Assembly (NCBI GenBank): GCA_036403155.1
Contig: DASWRM010000033.1
Coordinates: 22,101 to 86,100, forward strand
Direction of reading: 5' to 3'
Length of the DNA: 64,000 bases
Source: Gaiellales bacterium
GTDB taxonomy: Bacteria; Actinomycetota; Thermoleophilia; Gaiellales; JAICJC01
Below, piece by piece: positions 1 to 9,262 of this stretch. The notes beneath the pieces are model-generated. The model saw nothing but the letters and a program-made list of their open reading frames with translations, ran no database searches and was not told the DNA's origin. Each line of letters opens with the position of its first letter. Within the stretch, counting starts at the first letter, position 1. The position numbers were made by a program, and so were the translations under genes.

Positions 1-424
1 CTGGCTGAACCAGGGCTGGTCGGGCGACGCAGTCACCGGGTACCTGTTCTACGCGCCGGACAAGGCCTCCAAGGAGGCGCTTCGCTACTGGCACGCGCCC
101 ACCGGCAAGGGGCCGATCGGAAACGACTGCTGGTGCGTCTGCTCGTCGTCCAAGAAGCCGGTGCTCGCGCACCTGTTCCTCAACTTCCTGCTCGACAACG
201 GCATCGCCTACAAGAACTTCACGGAGTTCAACGGATATCAACCGCCGCTGAACGAGATCGACCCGAACGACCTGATCACGAAGGGGCTGATTCCCGACAC
301 GCTGTCCTCGGCTGTCGTCACCGCGGAGGACGCCGGCCCGACGTCGCTCCAGGAGATGACGCTCACCACACAGGGCCAGGCGCTGTGGCAGAACGGCTAC
401 TCGCAGTTCCTCTCGGGCGCATAG
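1..424 (+). CDS. ABC transporter substrate-binding protein, polyamine (PotD)-type, C-terminal part
   Basis: Only the last ~140 residues are present; the 5' end lies outside the window and the frame enters at base 2. The visible part has the C-terminal lobe pattern of spermidine/putrescine-type periplasmic binding proteins: a stretch reading YAPDKASKEALRYW, an 'ILAHLFLNFLLD'-like helix (here PVLAHLFLNFLLD), then 'GYQPPLNEIDP' with a terminal helix ending LSGA. In this family the protein captures polyamines or similar cationic solutes outside the membrane and delivers them to an ABC permease. The next gene, a Rieske oxygenase of the quaternary-amine type, starts 12 bp downstream in the same direction, so the true ligand could be a betaine-like compound; that is inference. 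No permease is visible. Confidence 0.75.
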   Translation, partial: WLNQGWSGDAVTGYLFYAPDKASKEALRYWHAPTGKGPIGNDCWCVCSSSKKPVLAHLFLNFLLDNGIAYKNFTEFNGYQPPLNEIDPNDLITKGLIPDTLSSAVVTAEDAGPTSLQEMTLTTQGQALWQNGYSQFLSGA

Positions 425-436
425 CGCGGATCCGGC

Positions 437-1597
437 GTGGCTGCACCAGACCGACTCGACATGCGGGCGCACGCCGAGCCGCGGGAGGAGTGGGATCCCC
501 AGCCCACCCTCACCGGTGCGGAGTACTCCTCGTCGGAGGTGTTCGCGCTCGAGTGTGAGCGGCTGTTCCACGGCACGTGGTTCTGCGCTGCGCGCACCGA
601 CGCGCTGAGGGGGCCGCGTGCGTTCACGGTCGTCGACGTCGCGGGCGAGAGCGTCATCCTGCTGCGCGACGAGGAGGGAGGCGTGCGGGCGTTCTTCAAC
701 GTCTGCCGCCATCGCGGCGCCCGGCTGTGCGACGGGCTGGGGCGCCTGCCGCGGGCGATCCGGTGCCCGTATCACGCGTGGTCGTACGGGCTGGACGGCC
801 GGTTGCTCGGCACGCCGAACGTCTCGGAGGACGAGCGGCTGCCGCGCGAGCGGCTGGGGCTGGTCCCCGTGGCCCTCGAGGAGTGGGACGGGTTCCTGTG
901 GGTGAACGTCTCCGGGACGGCCGCGCCGCTCCGCGACCAGTTCCTGCGGTACGGAAGCGACGACCCCGACCAGTGGGCGCGCTACGGGCTGGGCGAGCTC
1001 GTGGCGGGCGCGCGGCGCGAGTACGAGGTCGCGGCCAACTGGAAGATCATCGTCGAGAACTACAACGAGTGCCTGCACTGCCCGACCGTGCACCCGTCGC
1101 TGGTTCCCGTCGTGCCGCTCTACAGGTTCGGCGAGGTCGAGGAGGCGCCCGGCGAGGGAGGAAGCGGCAACCGGCTCGCGGAGGGGCTCACGTCGTTCAG
1201 CCCGACGGGACGCAGCTCGCTGCCCACGCTGACGGGTCTGACCGACGAGGACGCGAACACCTTCTACGGCGTCACGCTGCTCCCGAACCTGATCATCAAC
1301 TACCACTCCGACAACGTGTCGACGTTTCATCTGTTCCCGCTGGCCGCGAACCGGACGCGGGTCGTGTGCGACTATCTGTTCCGCCCTGAAACGGTCGCGG
1401 CGGAGGGCTTCGACCCGTCCGAGGTGGTCGACTTTCGCCACGAGCTGGCGCTCGAGGACTGGGGGGTCTGCGAGCGAGCGCAGCAGGGCGTCGGATCGGT
1501 GGCGTTCGCGGCGGGCGGCCTGCTGCCCTACGCCGACCGGTTCGTCCACGCGTTCCACGAGCAGTACCGCGACATGCGGGGTGCGCCGGAAGGCTGA
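437..1597 (+). CDS. Rieske [2Fe-2S] aromatic-ring/quaternary-amine oxygenase, alpha subunit
   Basis: The protein is 386 residues, normal for the family. The Rieske cluster ligands are C90-x-H92 and C110-x2-H113. The mononuclear iron site is seen in ENYNECLHCPTVH (E211, H214, H219), followed by an acidic C-terminal ligand region around EDWGVCERAQQG. Such oxygenases insert oxygen into aromatic rings or N-methyl groups, using electrons from a separate reductase. The NECLHC form of the iron motif resembles choline monooxygenase, glycine-betaine and stachydrine demethylases, and the neighbouring solute-binding protein fits quaternary-amine use, but the substrate is inferred. No reductase gene is adjacent. 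The start taken is GTG 437, 12 bp after the preceding stop; ATG 461 is an alternative. Confidence 0.85.
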   Translation: MAAPDRLDMRAHAEPREEWDPQPTLTGAEYSSSEVFALECERLFHGTWFCAARTDALRGPRAFTVVDVAGESVILLRDEEGGVRAFFNVCRHRGARLCDGLGRLPRAIRCPYHAWSYGLDGRLLGTPNVSEDERLPRERLGLVPVALEEWDGFLWVNVSGTAAPLRDQFLRYGSDDPDQWARYGLGELVAGARREYEVAANWKIIVENYNECLHCPTVHPSLVPVVPLYRFGEVEEAPGEGGSGNRLAEGLTSFSPTGRSSLPTLTGLTDEDANTFYGVTLLPNLIINYHSDNVSTFHLFPLAANRTRVVCDYLFRPETVAAEGFDPSEVVDFRHELALEDWGVCERAQQGVGSVAFAAGGLLPYADRFVHAFHEQYRDMRGAPEG

Positions 1598-1688
1598 GCT
1601 CGAGTGGTATGGACCACCTCGGCGATGGTGTGCGAACCCGTACGCGGGGTTCATGGCGGACGGCGACACCGCCGATAGGCTGAATGTG

Positions 1689-3320
1689 ATGGGGCAGGCA
1701 GCAACCCGTGGCGGGCGGCGGTTGGCACTCGGGATGTGCGCCGCGCTGCTGGTGACGGGGACGCCCGCGGCGGGCGCATCGGGCGCGGGCACGATCGGAT
1801 CGGCGGGCCGGGCGGCGCCGCCCGCGGCGTACCGGCTGCACGGCGGCGGCACCGCGCCGGCCGCGCGTGTGCTCGTCCCTTCATCGGACTACCGCCGGGC
1901 GCTCTGGGAGCCGGCGTCGACGGCGAACTACTCCCAGAGCGATCGCGGCGTGGGGGACATCCGGAAGCTGGTCATCCATGTCGCCGAGGGCGGGTTCTCC
2001 TCGACGTACCAGTGGTTCAAGAATCCGCGGGCCCAGGCGAGCGCCCACTACGTCGTCTCGGCGACCGGCGAGGTGGCGCAGATGGTGCCGGAGCGCGACA
2101 TCGCCTGGCATGCCGGCAACTGGGACCTCAACGTGCAGTCGATCGGCATCGAGCACGCGGGCTACACCAACCGCACGCACTTCCCGGACGTCGAGTACCG
2201 CGCCAGCGCGCGGCTGGCGGGATCGGTCGCCGCCCGGTACCTGATCCCTCCCGACCGACGCCACGTGATCGGCCACAGCGAGGTGCCGGACCCCTTCCAT
2301 CGCGGCCAGTTCGGGGGCGCGGACCACCACACGGATCCGGGCAGAACGTGGAACTGGCCGCGGTACATGGCATATCTGCGGCTGGCCTCCGCACAGACGT
2401 GGAGCTCGGTGGTGGACGACGCCGACCCAGGCGTGGCACACGGCGCCGCATGGACGACGGCGGCGGGCGACTCGTCGCTCGCGGGCGGGTACCTGCGGAC
2501 GTCGTCGCACCGGGCCGACCCGGTGACCTACACGGTGGGGCTGCCCCACGACGACACGTATGACGTGTTCGTCCGCTGGCCCTGCACCGCGGCTCGCGCG
2601 ACGGGCGTGCGGGTGACCGTCCGCACGGCCCAGGGGGCTGTCCGAAAGACGGTCTCCCAGAAGCACTGCCGCACGTGGCGCTACGTCGGCAGCTGGCCGA
2701 TGGCGGCGGGCCGGGCGCCTCGCGTCGAGGTGGGGTCGCACAGCGGCAACGGCGCGGCGGTGACGGCGGACGGGGTGAGGTTCGACGAGGCGACGGATCC
2801 GGTCGCGCCCGCGGCGGTGCAGGCGTCCGCGACGGCCGCTGTCGACAGGCTGTCGGTCACGTGGCCGGCGTCCCACGACACCATGGGCGTCGGCGCCTAC
2901 CAGCTCTGGGTCGACGGCGAGCGCGTCTACGAGGGCGCCGGCCGCGCGGCCACGGTTCCCGAGCCGTGCGGCACGACCCACACCGTGTCGGTGCGGGCGG
3001 TCGACCTGGCCGGGAACCGGTCCGGGCGCGACCCGACGACCGCGGCGACCGACGCCTGCCCGAACCCGGTCGGCAACCTCCAGACGGCGGCGGCCACCCA
3101 GACGAGCGTGACGCTCGCATGGCAGAACGGCGGCGGCACGGTGTCCGGGTACCTGGTGTACTTCACCGGCGGCGCGCTGATCGCGCAGACCGCGAGCCCC
3201 GGGTACACCGTCCTGAACCTCACATGCGGCACCGGCTACCGCTTCTCGGTGCGCGCGACGGATGCGGCAGGCGATCGTTCGGCGCGATCCGTCGTGGACG
3301 TCGCGACCGCACCCTGTTAG
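1689..3320 (+). CDS. Secreted N-acetylmuramoyl-L-alanine amidase (amidase_2) with golvesin-like and two FN3 domains
   Basis: The protein is 543 residues from ATG 1689, chosen because it gives a typical signal peptide (basic start, then LALGMCAALLVTG, Ala-rich cleavage region). The frame is open further upstream, but that part overlaps the oxygenase gene. The amidase_2 fold covers about residues 60-225: a zinc-ligand His in VIHVAEG, a conserved block with AWHAGNW, GIEHAGY and IGHSEVPDP, and a second His in HHTDPG. A golvesin/xanthan-lyase-like beta domain follows (~235-350, YDVFVRWP), then two fibronectin type III modules. It should cleave the amide bond between muramic acid and the stem peptide outside the cell; the C-terminal modules likely anchor it to wall or polysaccharide. 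It could serve in wall turnover or attack on other cells. Confidence 0.85.
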   Translation: MGQAATRGGRRLALGMCAALLVTGTPAAGASGAGTIGSAGRAAPPAAYRLHGGGTAPAARVLVPSSDYRRALWEPASTANYSQSDRGVGDIRKLVIHVAEGGFSSTYQWFKNPRAQASAHYVVSATGEVAQMVPERDIAWHAGNWDLNVQSIGIEHAGYTNRTHFPDVEYRASARLAGSVAARYLIPPDRRHVIGHSEVPDPFHRGQFGGADHHTDPGRTWNWPRYMAYLRLASAQTWSSVVDDADPGVAHGAAWTTAAGDSSLAGGYLRTSSHRADPVTYTVGLPHDDTYDVFVRWPCTAARATGVRVTVRTAQGAVRKTVSQKHCRTWRYVGSWPMAAGRAPRVEVGSHSGNGAAVTADGVRFDEATDPVAPAAVQASATAAVDRLSVTWPASHDTMGVGAYQLWVDGERVYEGAGRAATVPEPCGTTHTVSVRAVDLAGNRSGRDPTTAATDACPNPVGNLQTAAATQTSVTLAWQNGGGTVSGYLVYFTGGALIAQTASPGYTVLNLTCGTGYRFSVRATDAAGDRSARSVVDVATAPC

Positions 3321-3410
3321 CCGAGCAGGCAAACTCCCCGAGCGTGGGCCTGGGCCTCGCGTTGCGGGGTGTCGCACCTCGGCCGCCGCCACACGGGTGC
3401 GACGGCAGCT

Positions 3411-3460
3411 GCGGCGCTTCAGGCGGCGGTGCGCACGCGCGACGGCGCCTGAAGCGCCGC
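3411..3460. terminator. Hairpin between convergent genes
   Basis: A perfect 14-bp inverted repeat (GCGGCGCTTCAGGC at 3411-3424, complement at 3447-3460) with a 22-nt loop lies where the amidase gene (+) and the DsbA-like gene (-) converge. It includes the last codons and stop of the minus-strand gene. There is no T-run, as is common in GC-rich genomes. It could end transcription from both sides. Confidence 0.55.
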
Positions 3461-4372
3461 GTCGAGCACCGCTCGCATCCACGCCGATCGCGTGGGCAGC
3501 ACCCAGACGGCGCCGTCTCCGATCGCAACGCGGTCGGCGCGTCCCGCGGCGACCAGTTCCAGCAGCCGCATCTCGGCGGCCGCCGCGTCGGCGGGGTCGT
3601 TCGACCCGGCCAGGAGCATCGCCGCCTCCTGGGTGGTCACGCCCTCCGGAAACGCGGCCAGCAACTCGGCGAGGTCGTCCGGCACCGCCCGCCGCTCGAT
3701 CGACGGGTCGAGGTTGGCGATGAGGACGTCGTAGGCCTCCACAGGCTGGAATCCGCCCGCGGTCAACCGCATGCCGTCTCGCTCGAAGATCACCGACGGT
3801 GCCGTGTAGCGCACCGACCCGTCGCTGACGGCAGTCTTACCCTGCAGCTCCGCCGGTGAGCCGGCCGCGCGCCGGGCCTCCGCCCGGTCGCGCTCGTACG
3901 CGGCGGTCACCTCGGCGCTGTCGAGCATCGCGCGGACGTCAGGCGCGTCCAGCGCGGTGGCCGCGGCGACGACCCGCGCGACCTGGGCGTCGTCGTCCAG
4001 CAGCATCGGCGTGGTGAACTGCGCAAGCTGCAGCGCCCGAAGGGCGCGCCACTCGCTGCCGGGGTCGGCCATCCGTGCGGCCGCAATCGCCCGGCAGGCG
4101 CGTGCGGTTGCGGCTACACGGCTCTTCGGCTGCGGTGAGAACGGCATCCCGTACCGGCGGAAGGAGACCGCGCTGTGCGCCTGGCGAAGCGGCGTGAACC
4201 CGCGCTCGGCGTACTGCCGCGCGTCCTCGGCGAGCCCGATCAGGACGAGTCGCCAGTCGAGCTGGTCGCCGTAGCGCCAGCGCACGACGCGAAGCGCCGG
4301 GACGGCCGAGTAGCCCCAGGGGCATCCGGGGTCGGTGTGGAGCGTCGCTGCGATGTGGCCGGTGGTCTGCAC
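3419..4372 (-). CDS. DsbA-like thioredoxin-fold oxidoreductase family protein
   Basis: The protein is 317 residues from a GTG at 4372. The start is set by homology: the frame stays open into the divergent gene, but the first recognisable strand (AATLHTDPGCPWGYSAV) begins here. The CPWGY turn sits where DsbA/FrnE proteins carry CxxC and where HCCA isomerases carry SPW; only one cysteine is present, so classical disulfide exchange is doubtful. A helical insertion (~50-200) and the cis-Pro-like region TAPSVIF (~220) complete the DsbA-like fold. The last ~80 residues resemble a small winged-helix or helical add-on. It is divergent from a luciferase-like monooxygenase gene. Substrate unknown. Confidence 0.6.
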   Translation of the reverse strand: MQTTGHIAATLHTDPGCPWGYSAVPALRVVRWRYGDQLDWRLVLIGLAEDARQYAERGFTPLRQAHSAVSFRRYGMPFSPQPKSRVAATARACRAIAAARMADPGSEWRALRALQLAQFTTPMLLDDDAQVARVVAAATALDAPDVRAMLDSAEVTAAYERDRAEARRAAGSPAELQGKTAVSDGSVRYTAPSVIFERDGMRLTAGGFQPVEAYDVLIANLDPSIERRAVPDDLAELLAAFPEGVTTQEAAMLLAGSNDPADAAAAEMRLLELVAAGRADRVAIGDGAVWVLPTRSAWMRAVLDAALQAPSRVRTAA

Positions 4373-4374
4373 GG

Positions 4375-4392
4375 TGATTGATTGATCAACTA
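4375..4392. promoter_or_regulatory. Candidate operator (TTGATCAA palindrome) in divergent region
   Basis: TTGATTGATCAACTAG spans the start side of the minus-strand DsbA-like gene, with the perfect 8-bp palindrome TTGATCAA at 4382-4389. A related sequence with a TGACTAGTCA core lies in another divergent region at 13446-13463. This suggests a dimeric regulator (TetR-like) but no regulator gene is adjacent. Confidence 0.3.
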
Positions 4393-4458
4393 GGGTGGTG
4401 CCACCGTGGGCATACCCAGCCTCCCCGCGCTCAATCGCACATCGGTCGCTACCGTCCC

Positions 4459-5499
4459 GTGACCGTGACGGCAGATCATCACCACACACCGCTCGGCGTT
4501 CCCCTCTCGGTACTCGACGTCGTGCCGGTGACGGCGGCCGATACCGCGGCCGAGGCGCTCGCCCGCGCCGGGCGCCTCGCCCGGCTGGTCGACGAGCTCG
4601 GCTTCGTGCGGCTCTGGTATGCCGAGCACCACAACATGCCCGGTATCGGCAGCACCACGCCGGAGGTGCTGACCGCCCACGCCGCGGCGATCACCGACCG
4701 GATCCGCGTCGGGTCGGGCGGCGTGATGCTGCCGAACCACTCGCCGCTGACCGTGGCCGAGCGCTATGCGACGCTCGAGGCGCTGCACCCGGGCCGCATC
4801 GACCTCGGGGTCGGCCGTGCGCCGGGCACCGACATGCGAACGGCCCGAGCGCTGCGCCGTTCGCTCGACACGGGTGAGGATCTCGACGCCCAGCTGGCCG
4901 AGCTGTTCGGATACCTGACCGGCTTCCCGCCCGGCCATCCGCTCGAGGGGATGGTGGCGTACCCGCGGCCTCAGTCTATGCCGCAGGTGGTCGTGCTCGG
5001 GTCGAGCGACTACGGCGCACGCCTGGCCGCGGAGCTCGGCCTGCCCTACGCGTTCGCCCATCACTTCAGCTCGCAGTACTCCCTGCCGGCGATGCACCTC
5101 TACCGCGACGGGTACCGCCCGTCGACGGCACACCCGGCTCCGCACGCCATCCTCACGGTCACCGTCGTCTGCGCGGACACCGACGAGCAGGCGCATGAGC
5201 TGGCATCGGCGTGGGCGCTCTCGTTCGTGCGGCTGCGCACGGGGCACGCGCCGCGGCCGTTTCCGACGCACGAGGAGGTCGCGTCGCACGAGTGGACTGC
5301 GGGCGAGCGCGAACTGGCGGACGCCGTGCTCAGCGCGCAGGCCGTCGGCGCTCCCCGTACCGTGCTGGACCGGCTGCGACGCCTGGTCCACGCCACCGGC
5401 GCCGACGAGGTGATGGTCACGACGCCGGTCACCGACGAGGAGGCGCGGCAGGCGTCGTTCCGGGCGCTGGCAGCGCTGGCCGCCCCGGCCGCGAGCTAG
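4459..5499 (+). CDS. LLM-class flavin-dependent oxidoreductase (bacterial luciferase-like)
   Basis: The protein is about 346 residues. GTG 4459 (or GTG 4465) is preferred because family members begin shortly before the first strand, here [10 protein letters not shown]; the open frame extends upstream over the divergent promoter. Family hallmarks are [39 protein letters not shown] and [16 protein letters not shown], which form the flavin-binding TIM barrel of the LuxB-like subgroup 1. Members use reduced FMN (or F420 in some actinobacteria) to oxidise an organic substrate; the substrate here is unknown. The stop codon shares CTAG with the convergent phosphoketolase gene (4-bp overlap). Confidence 0.85.
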   Translation: MTVTADHHHTPLGVPLSVLDVVPVTAADTAAEALARAGRLARLVDELGFVRLWYAEHHNMPGIGSTTPEVLTAHAAAITDRIRVGSGGVMLPNHSPLTVAERYATLEALHPGRIDLGVGRAPGTDMRTARALRRSLDTGEDLDAQLAELFGYLTGFPPGHPLEGMVAYPRPQSMPQVVVLGSSDYGARLAAELGLPYAFAHHFSSQYSLPAMHLYRDGYRPSTAHPAPHAILTVTVVCADTDEQAHELASAWALSFVRLRTGHAPRPFPTHEEVASHEWTAGERELADAVLSAQAVGAPRTVLDRLRRLVHATGADEVMVTTPVTDEEARQASFRALAALAAPAAS

Positions 5500-7847
5500 G
5501 GCGCCGTCTCCGACTCCGGCTGCCACTCCCACCCGGAGATCTCGGGCGGGTCCTCGCCGTGCTCCCGGGCGTATGCCCGCGCACGCAGCCGCGCGTCCAC
5601 CATCTCCTGGCGCAGCCAGCCGGAGGCATCCGCCAGCCCCGGCGTCCGGTCGATCACGTCCATGACAAGGTGGTAGCGGTCGAGGTCGTTCAGCATGACC
5701 ATGTCGAACGGCGTCGTGGTGGTGCCCTCCTCCTTGTACCCGCGCGCGTGCAGGTTCGCGTGGTTCGTGCGACGGTAGGTGAGCCGGTGGATCAGCCACG
5801 GATAGCCGTGGAACGCGAAGATGATCGGCCGGTCGGTCGTGAACAGTGCGTCGAACTCGTGCTCGGACAACCCGTGCGGGTGCTCCTCCTGCGGTTGCAG
5901 GCGCATGAGGTCGACCACGTTGATGACGCGCACCTTCAGGTCGGGCAGATGCGTGCGGAGGATGGAGGCCGCGGACAGCGTCTCGAGCGTCGGGACGTCA
6001 CCGCAGCAGGCGAGCACCACGTCCGGGTGGCCGCCGCCGTCGCTCGACGCCCACTCCCAGATGCCGATTCCGCGCGTGCAGTGCAGCACCGCCTCGTCGA
6101 TCGACAGGAACTGGAGCGCAGGCTGCTTCCCGGCCACGATCACGTTGATGTAGTGGCGGCTGCGAAGGCAGTGGTCGGCGACCGACAGCAGGCAGTTGGC
6201 GTCGGGCGGGAGGTACACCCGGATGATCTCGGCCTTCTTGTTGACCACGTGGTCGATGAAGCCCGGGTCCTGGTGTGAGAACCCGTTGTGGTCCTGGCGC
6301 CACACATGCGAGCTGAGCAGATAGTTGAGCGACGGCAGCGGCCGGCGCCACGAGATTCCGCGCGTGACCTTCAGCCACTTGGCGTGCTGGTTGACCATCG
6401 AGTCGACGATGTGGATGAACGCCTCGTAGCAGTTGAAGATGCCGTGCCGCCCGGTCAGCAGATAGCCCTCGAGCCAGCCCTGGCACTGGTGCTCGGACAG
6501 CATCTCGACGACGCGTCCGGCAGGCGCCAGGTGCTCGTCGGTCGGCTCGATCTCGGCGTCCCACTGCTTGTCGGTGACGTCGTAGACGTCGGAGAGCCGG
6601 TTCGACGCCGTCTCGTCGGGCCCGAAGATGCGGAACGTCCGCGGATTCGCGCGCACCACCTCCCGCAGCCAGCCGCCCAGCACGCGGGTCGCCTCGGCGG
6701 TCGTCGACCCCCGGGCCGGCACATCGACGGCGGCGTGGCGGAAGTCGGGCAGATCGAGGTCGACGAGCGCAGCGCCGCCGTTGGTCTTCGGGTTCGCGCT
6801 CATACGCCGGTCGCCCTCGGGCGCCAGCGACGTCAGCTCCGCGAGCGGGGCGCCGTCCTCGCCGAACAGCTCCTGCGGCCGGTAGCTCCGCAGCCAGGCC
6901 TCCAGCGCGTCGCGGTGCGCCTCGTTCGTGCGCACTTCGGCCAGCGGCACCTGGTGGGAGCGCCACGTGCCCTCGACCTGGACGCCGTCCACCTCGCGCG
7001 GCCCGGTCCATCCCTTCGGCGTGCGGAACACGATCACGGGCCATCGCGGGCGGCTCGTCGCCGCCCGGCAGTCGTCGATCCGGTCGAGCGCCTCATCCAG
7101 CAGCCGTGCGAACCGGTCGTGGGCGGTCAGATGGTCATCGTCGATGCCGGCCGAGAACACCATCGGCTCGTGGCCGTAGCCGCGCATCAGGTCGGCCAAC
7201 TCCTCGTCGCCGATCCGCGCGAGCACCGTCGGATTGGCGATCTTGTAGCCGTTCAGATGCAGGATCGGCAGGACGGCTCCGTCGCGCCCCGGATCGAGGA
7301 ACTTGTTCGAGTGCCAGCTGGTTGCGAGCGGCCCGGTCTCGGCCTCGCCGTCGCCGACAACGCAGGCGACCAGCAGGCCGGGGTTGTCGAACGCGGCCCC
7401 GTAGGCGTGCGACAGCGAGTAGCCCAGCTCACCGCCCTCGTGCAGCGAGCCGGGCGTCTCGGGGGCAGCGTGGCTGGGGATCCCGCCCGGGAACGAGAAC
7501 TGCCTGAACAGACGGCGGAGCCCCTGCTCGTCGCGGCTGACGTGCGGGTAGAGCTGGGAGTATGTGCCTTCCAGATACGCCTGCGCGACGACGGCGGGAC
7601 CGCCGTGGCCGGGGCCGGTCACGAAGATCGTGTCCATGTCGCGTGCGCGGATGGCCCGGTTGAGATGCGTGTAGAGGAAGTTCAGCCCGGGCGTGGTGCC
7701 CCAGTGCCCGAGCAGCCGCGGTTTGACGTGGTCCGCCTCGAGCGGCTGTCGCAGCAGCGGGTTGTCGAGGAGGTAGATCTGGCCGACGGACAGGTAGTTG
7801 GATGCGCGCCAGTAGGCGTCGAGGCGGCGGAGGTCATCGCTGTCCAT
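5496..7847 (-). CDS. xfp: Phosphoketolase (xylulose-5-phosphate/fructose-6-phosphate)
   Basis: A full-length 783-residue phosphoketolase. TPP-enzyme blocks are easily seen: [11 protein letters not shown] near the N-terminus, GPGHGGPA, the Mg/TPP motif [16 protein letters not shown] with HLNGYKI, and the C-terminal domain with [13 protein letters not shown] and FHGYPW. It cleaves xylulose-5-P or fructose-6-P with phosphate, giving acetyl-phosphate plus glyceraldehyde-3-P or erythrose-4-P. The divergent neighbour is acetate kinase, which turns acetyl-phosphate into acetate and ATP, so the pair forms a short ATP-yielding sugar bypass. The start ATG at 7847 has GGAAAGG upstream. Only 17 bp separate the two start codons. 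Confidence 0.95.
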   Translation of the reverse strand: MDSDDLRRLDAYWRASNYLSVGQIYLLDNPLLRQPLEADHVKPRLLGHWGTTPGLNFLYTHLNRAIRARDMDTIFVTGPGHGGPAVVAQAYLEGTYSQLYPHVSRDEQGLRRLFRQFSFPGGIPSHAAPETPGSLHEGGELGYSLSHAYGAAFDNPGLLVACVVGDGEAETGPLATSWHSNKFLDPGRDGAVLPILHLNGYKIANPTVLARIGDEELADLMRGYGHEPMVFSAGIDDDHLTAHDRFARLLDEALDRIDDCRAATSRPRWPVIVFRTPKGWTGPREVDGVQVEGTWRSHQVPLAEVRTNEAHRDALEAWLRSYRPQELFGEDGAPLAELTSLAPEGDRRMSANPKTNGGAALVDLDLPDFRHAAVDVPARGSTTAEATRVLGGWLREVVRANPRTFRIFGPDETASNRLSDVYDVTDKQWDAEIEPTDEHLAPAGRVVEMLSEHQCQGWLEGYLLTGRHGIFNCYEAFIHIVDSMVNQHAKWLKVTRGISWRRPLPSLNYLLSSHVWRQDHNGFSHQDPGFIDHVVNKKAEIIRVYLPPDANCLLSVADHCLRSRHYINVIVAGKQPALQFLSIDEAVLHCTRGIGIWEWASSDGGGHPDVVLACCGDVPTLETLSAASILRTHLPDLKVRVINVVDLMRLQPQEEHPHGLSEHEFDALFTTDRPIIFAFHGYPWLIHRLTYRRTNHANLHARGYKEEGTTTTPFDMVMLNDLDRYHLVMDVIDRTPGLADASGWLRQEMVDARLRARAYAREHGEDPPEISGWEWQPESETAP

Positions 7848-7864
7848 GCAAGGATGCCTTTCCA
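7848..7864. promoter_or_regulatory. 17-bp divergent gap holding both ribosome binding sites
   Basis: The start codons of xfp (minus, 7847) and ackA (plus, 7865) are only 17 bp apart. On the plus strand AAGGA precedes ackA; on the minus strand GGAAAGG precedes xfp; the two sites lie in the same few bases. Both promoters must lie inside the opposite coding region, so the two transcripts overlap at their 5' ends. Confidence 0.5.
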
Positions 7865-8791
7865 GTGAGGGTGTTGACCGTAAACGCGGGCTCGACCAGT
7901 ATGAAGCTCCACCTCGTGGACGGGGGTGAGGCCGAAACCGTCCAGGACTTCGTGGCGGCGGATGCCGTCGGCCACCGGGTGGTGCACGGCGGCTCGCGCT
8001 ACACGGCCCCCGCGCTGGTCACGGAGGACGTCGAGCGCGAGATCGAGCGCATGACCGTGCTGGCACCGTTGCAGAACGCGGCGACGCTCCGTGGCATCCG
8101 GGCGGCGCGGGCCGCGCTGCCGGCCGTCCCGCAGGTGGCCGTATTCGACACCGGCTTCCACGCGACCATCCCGGACGCGGCTGCCACCTACGCGATCCCG
8201 GCGCTCTGGCGAGAGCGATTCGGGATCCGCCGGTTCGGCTTCCACGGGATCAACGTCCAGTGGGTCGCGTCACGCGTGCCCGCGGCGCGGCTGGTCGTCT
8301 GCCATCTCGGCGGCGGCTGCTCGGTGACCGCGGTCAGCAACGGCCGCTCGGTCGACACGACGATGGGATTCACTCCGCTGGAGGGGTTGCCCATGGCAAC
8401 GCGCTCGGGCTCGGTGGATCCCGGGGCGATCGTCTACCTGCTGCGCGAGGGGCGTGTCACGCTTGACCAGCTCGAGCACGCCCTCGAGCACGAGTCGGGC
8501 ATCGCGGGCCTCTCAGGCACGGCCGATGGGGATATCCGCAGCGCCAGCCCGCTCGCGGTCGACGTCTTCGTGCACCGCGTCGCGGCCGCCGTCGCCGCGA
8601 TGGCTGCGTCGTGCGGCGGGCTCGACCGGCTCGCGTTCACTGGCGGCATCGGCGAACGCGCGGACGGTGTTCGTGAGCGGATCGTCGAGCGCGTGCGGTT
8701 CCTGGGCGCGTTCGACGTGGCGGTCGTGCCCGCACGCGAGGAGCTGATGATCGCCGCGGAGACGCGCCGGCTGCTCGGCTCAGCGGCGTAG
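7865..8791 (+). CDS. ackA: Acetate kinase, short form
   Basis: The protein is 308 residues from GTG 7865, with AAGGA about 10 bp upstream; the codons start at the canonical [12 protein letters not shown]. Acetokinase signatures follow: [33 protein letters not shown] with [18 protein letters not shown] and FTGGIGE. It transfers phosphate from acetyl-phosphate to ADP. Usual acetate kinases are about 400 residues; this one is about 90 shorter, with loss around the N-terminal half between VDGG and the RVVHGG block, while all catalytic blocks remain. The linkage to phosphoketolase gives its role. Confidence 0.93.
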   Translation: MRVLTVNAGSTSMKLHLVDGGEAETVQDFVAADAVGHRVVHGGSRYTAPALVTEDVEREIERMTVLAPLQNAATLRGIRAARAALPAVPQVAVFDTGFHATIPDAAATYAIPALWRERFGIRRFGFHGINVQWVASRVPAARLVVCHLGGGCSVTAVSNGRSVDTTMGFTPLEGLPMATRSGSVDPGAIVYLLREGRVTLDQLEHALEHESGIAGLSGTADGDIRSASPLAVDVFVHRVAAAVAAMAASCGGLDRLAFTGGIGERADGVRERIVERVRFLGAFDVAVVPAREELMIAAETRRLLGSAA

Positions 8792-8794
8792 GGC

Positions 8795-9208
8795 TCAGCG
8801 CGCGGTGCTTCCGCGCCCCGTCCAGGGGCCGCACGTCCAGCGGCGTGCTCCGAGCGGCCGCACCACGAGGAAGAACACGAGCGGCACGAGCAGCCACAGC
8901 GCGCGTCCGTGGCTGGCAATGACTGCGACCAGGGCGAGCGGCACGAGGATCAGCGGCCACGGGGCTGACCGAATCGTGCGCCGCTGATCGTGCCGCTCCG
9001 GCGTCGCGTCGGGCAGGTCGGCGAGCAGGCGGTCGAGCTCGGCGTAGGAGACCGCCGCGAAGCAGGCTGACAGCCGCGTCTCCAGCTCTGCGTCGTCCAG
9101 GCGTCCTGCGAGATGCTCGTGGCGAAGGATCTCGGCGACGGCGTCGCGCTCGGCATCGCCAGCGCGGAGGCTGCGGTCGCGTGGACCGGTGTGTCTGCTG
9201 TAGGACAT
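8795..9208 (-). CDS. DUF1707 domain membrane protein
   Basis: The protein is 137 residues. ATG 9208 is preferred because GGAG lies just upstream; an in-frame start exists 45 bp further up. The N-terminal half is DUF1707: a RAGDAERDAVAEILRHE pattern, then GRLDDAELETRLSACFAA and ELDRLLADLP. Two hydrophobic segments follow (PLILVPLALVAVIA and LLVPLVFFLVV), then a short basic tail. DUF1707 proteins are actinobacterial membrane or cytosolic proteins of unknown role. It lies 54 bp downstream of the marR gene on the same strand, so it may share its transcript. Its stop is 3 bp beyond the convergent ackA stop. Confidence 0.75.
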   Translation of the reverse strand: MSYSRHTGPRDRSLRAGDAERDAVAEILRHEHLAGRLDDAELETRLSACFAAVSYAELDRLLADLPDATPERHDQRRTIRSAPWPLILVPLALVAVIASHGRALWLLVPLVFFLVVRPLGARRWTCGPWTGRGSTAR

Positions 9209-9262
9209 GCGGCTCCATTCGTGGCTAATCGATTGCATACGAATGTGTAGCACACTAACGAT

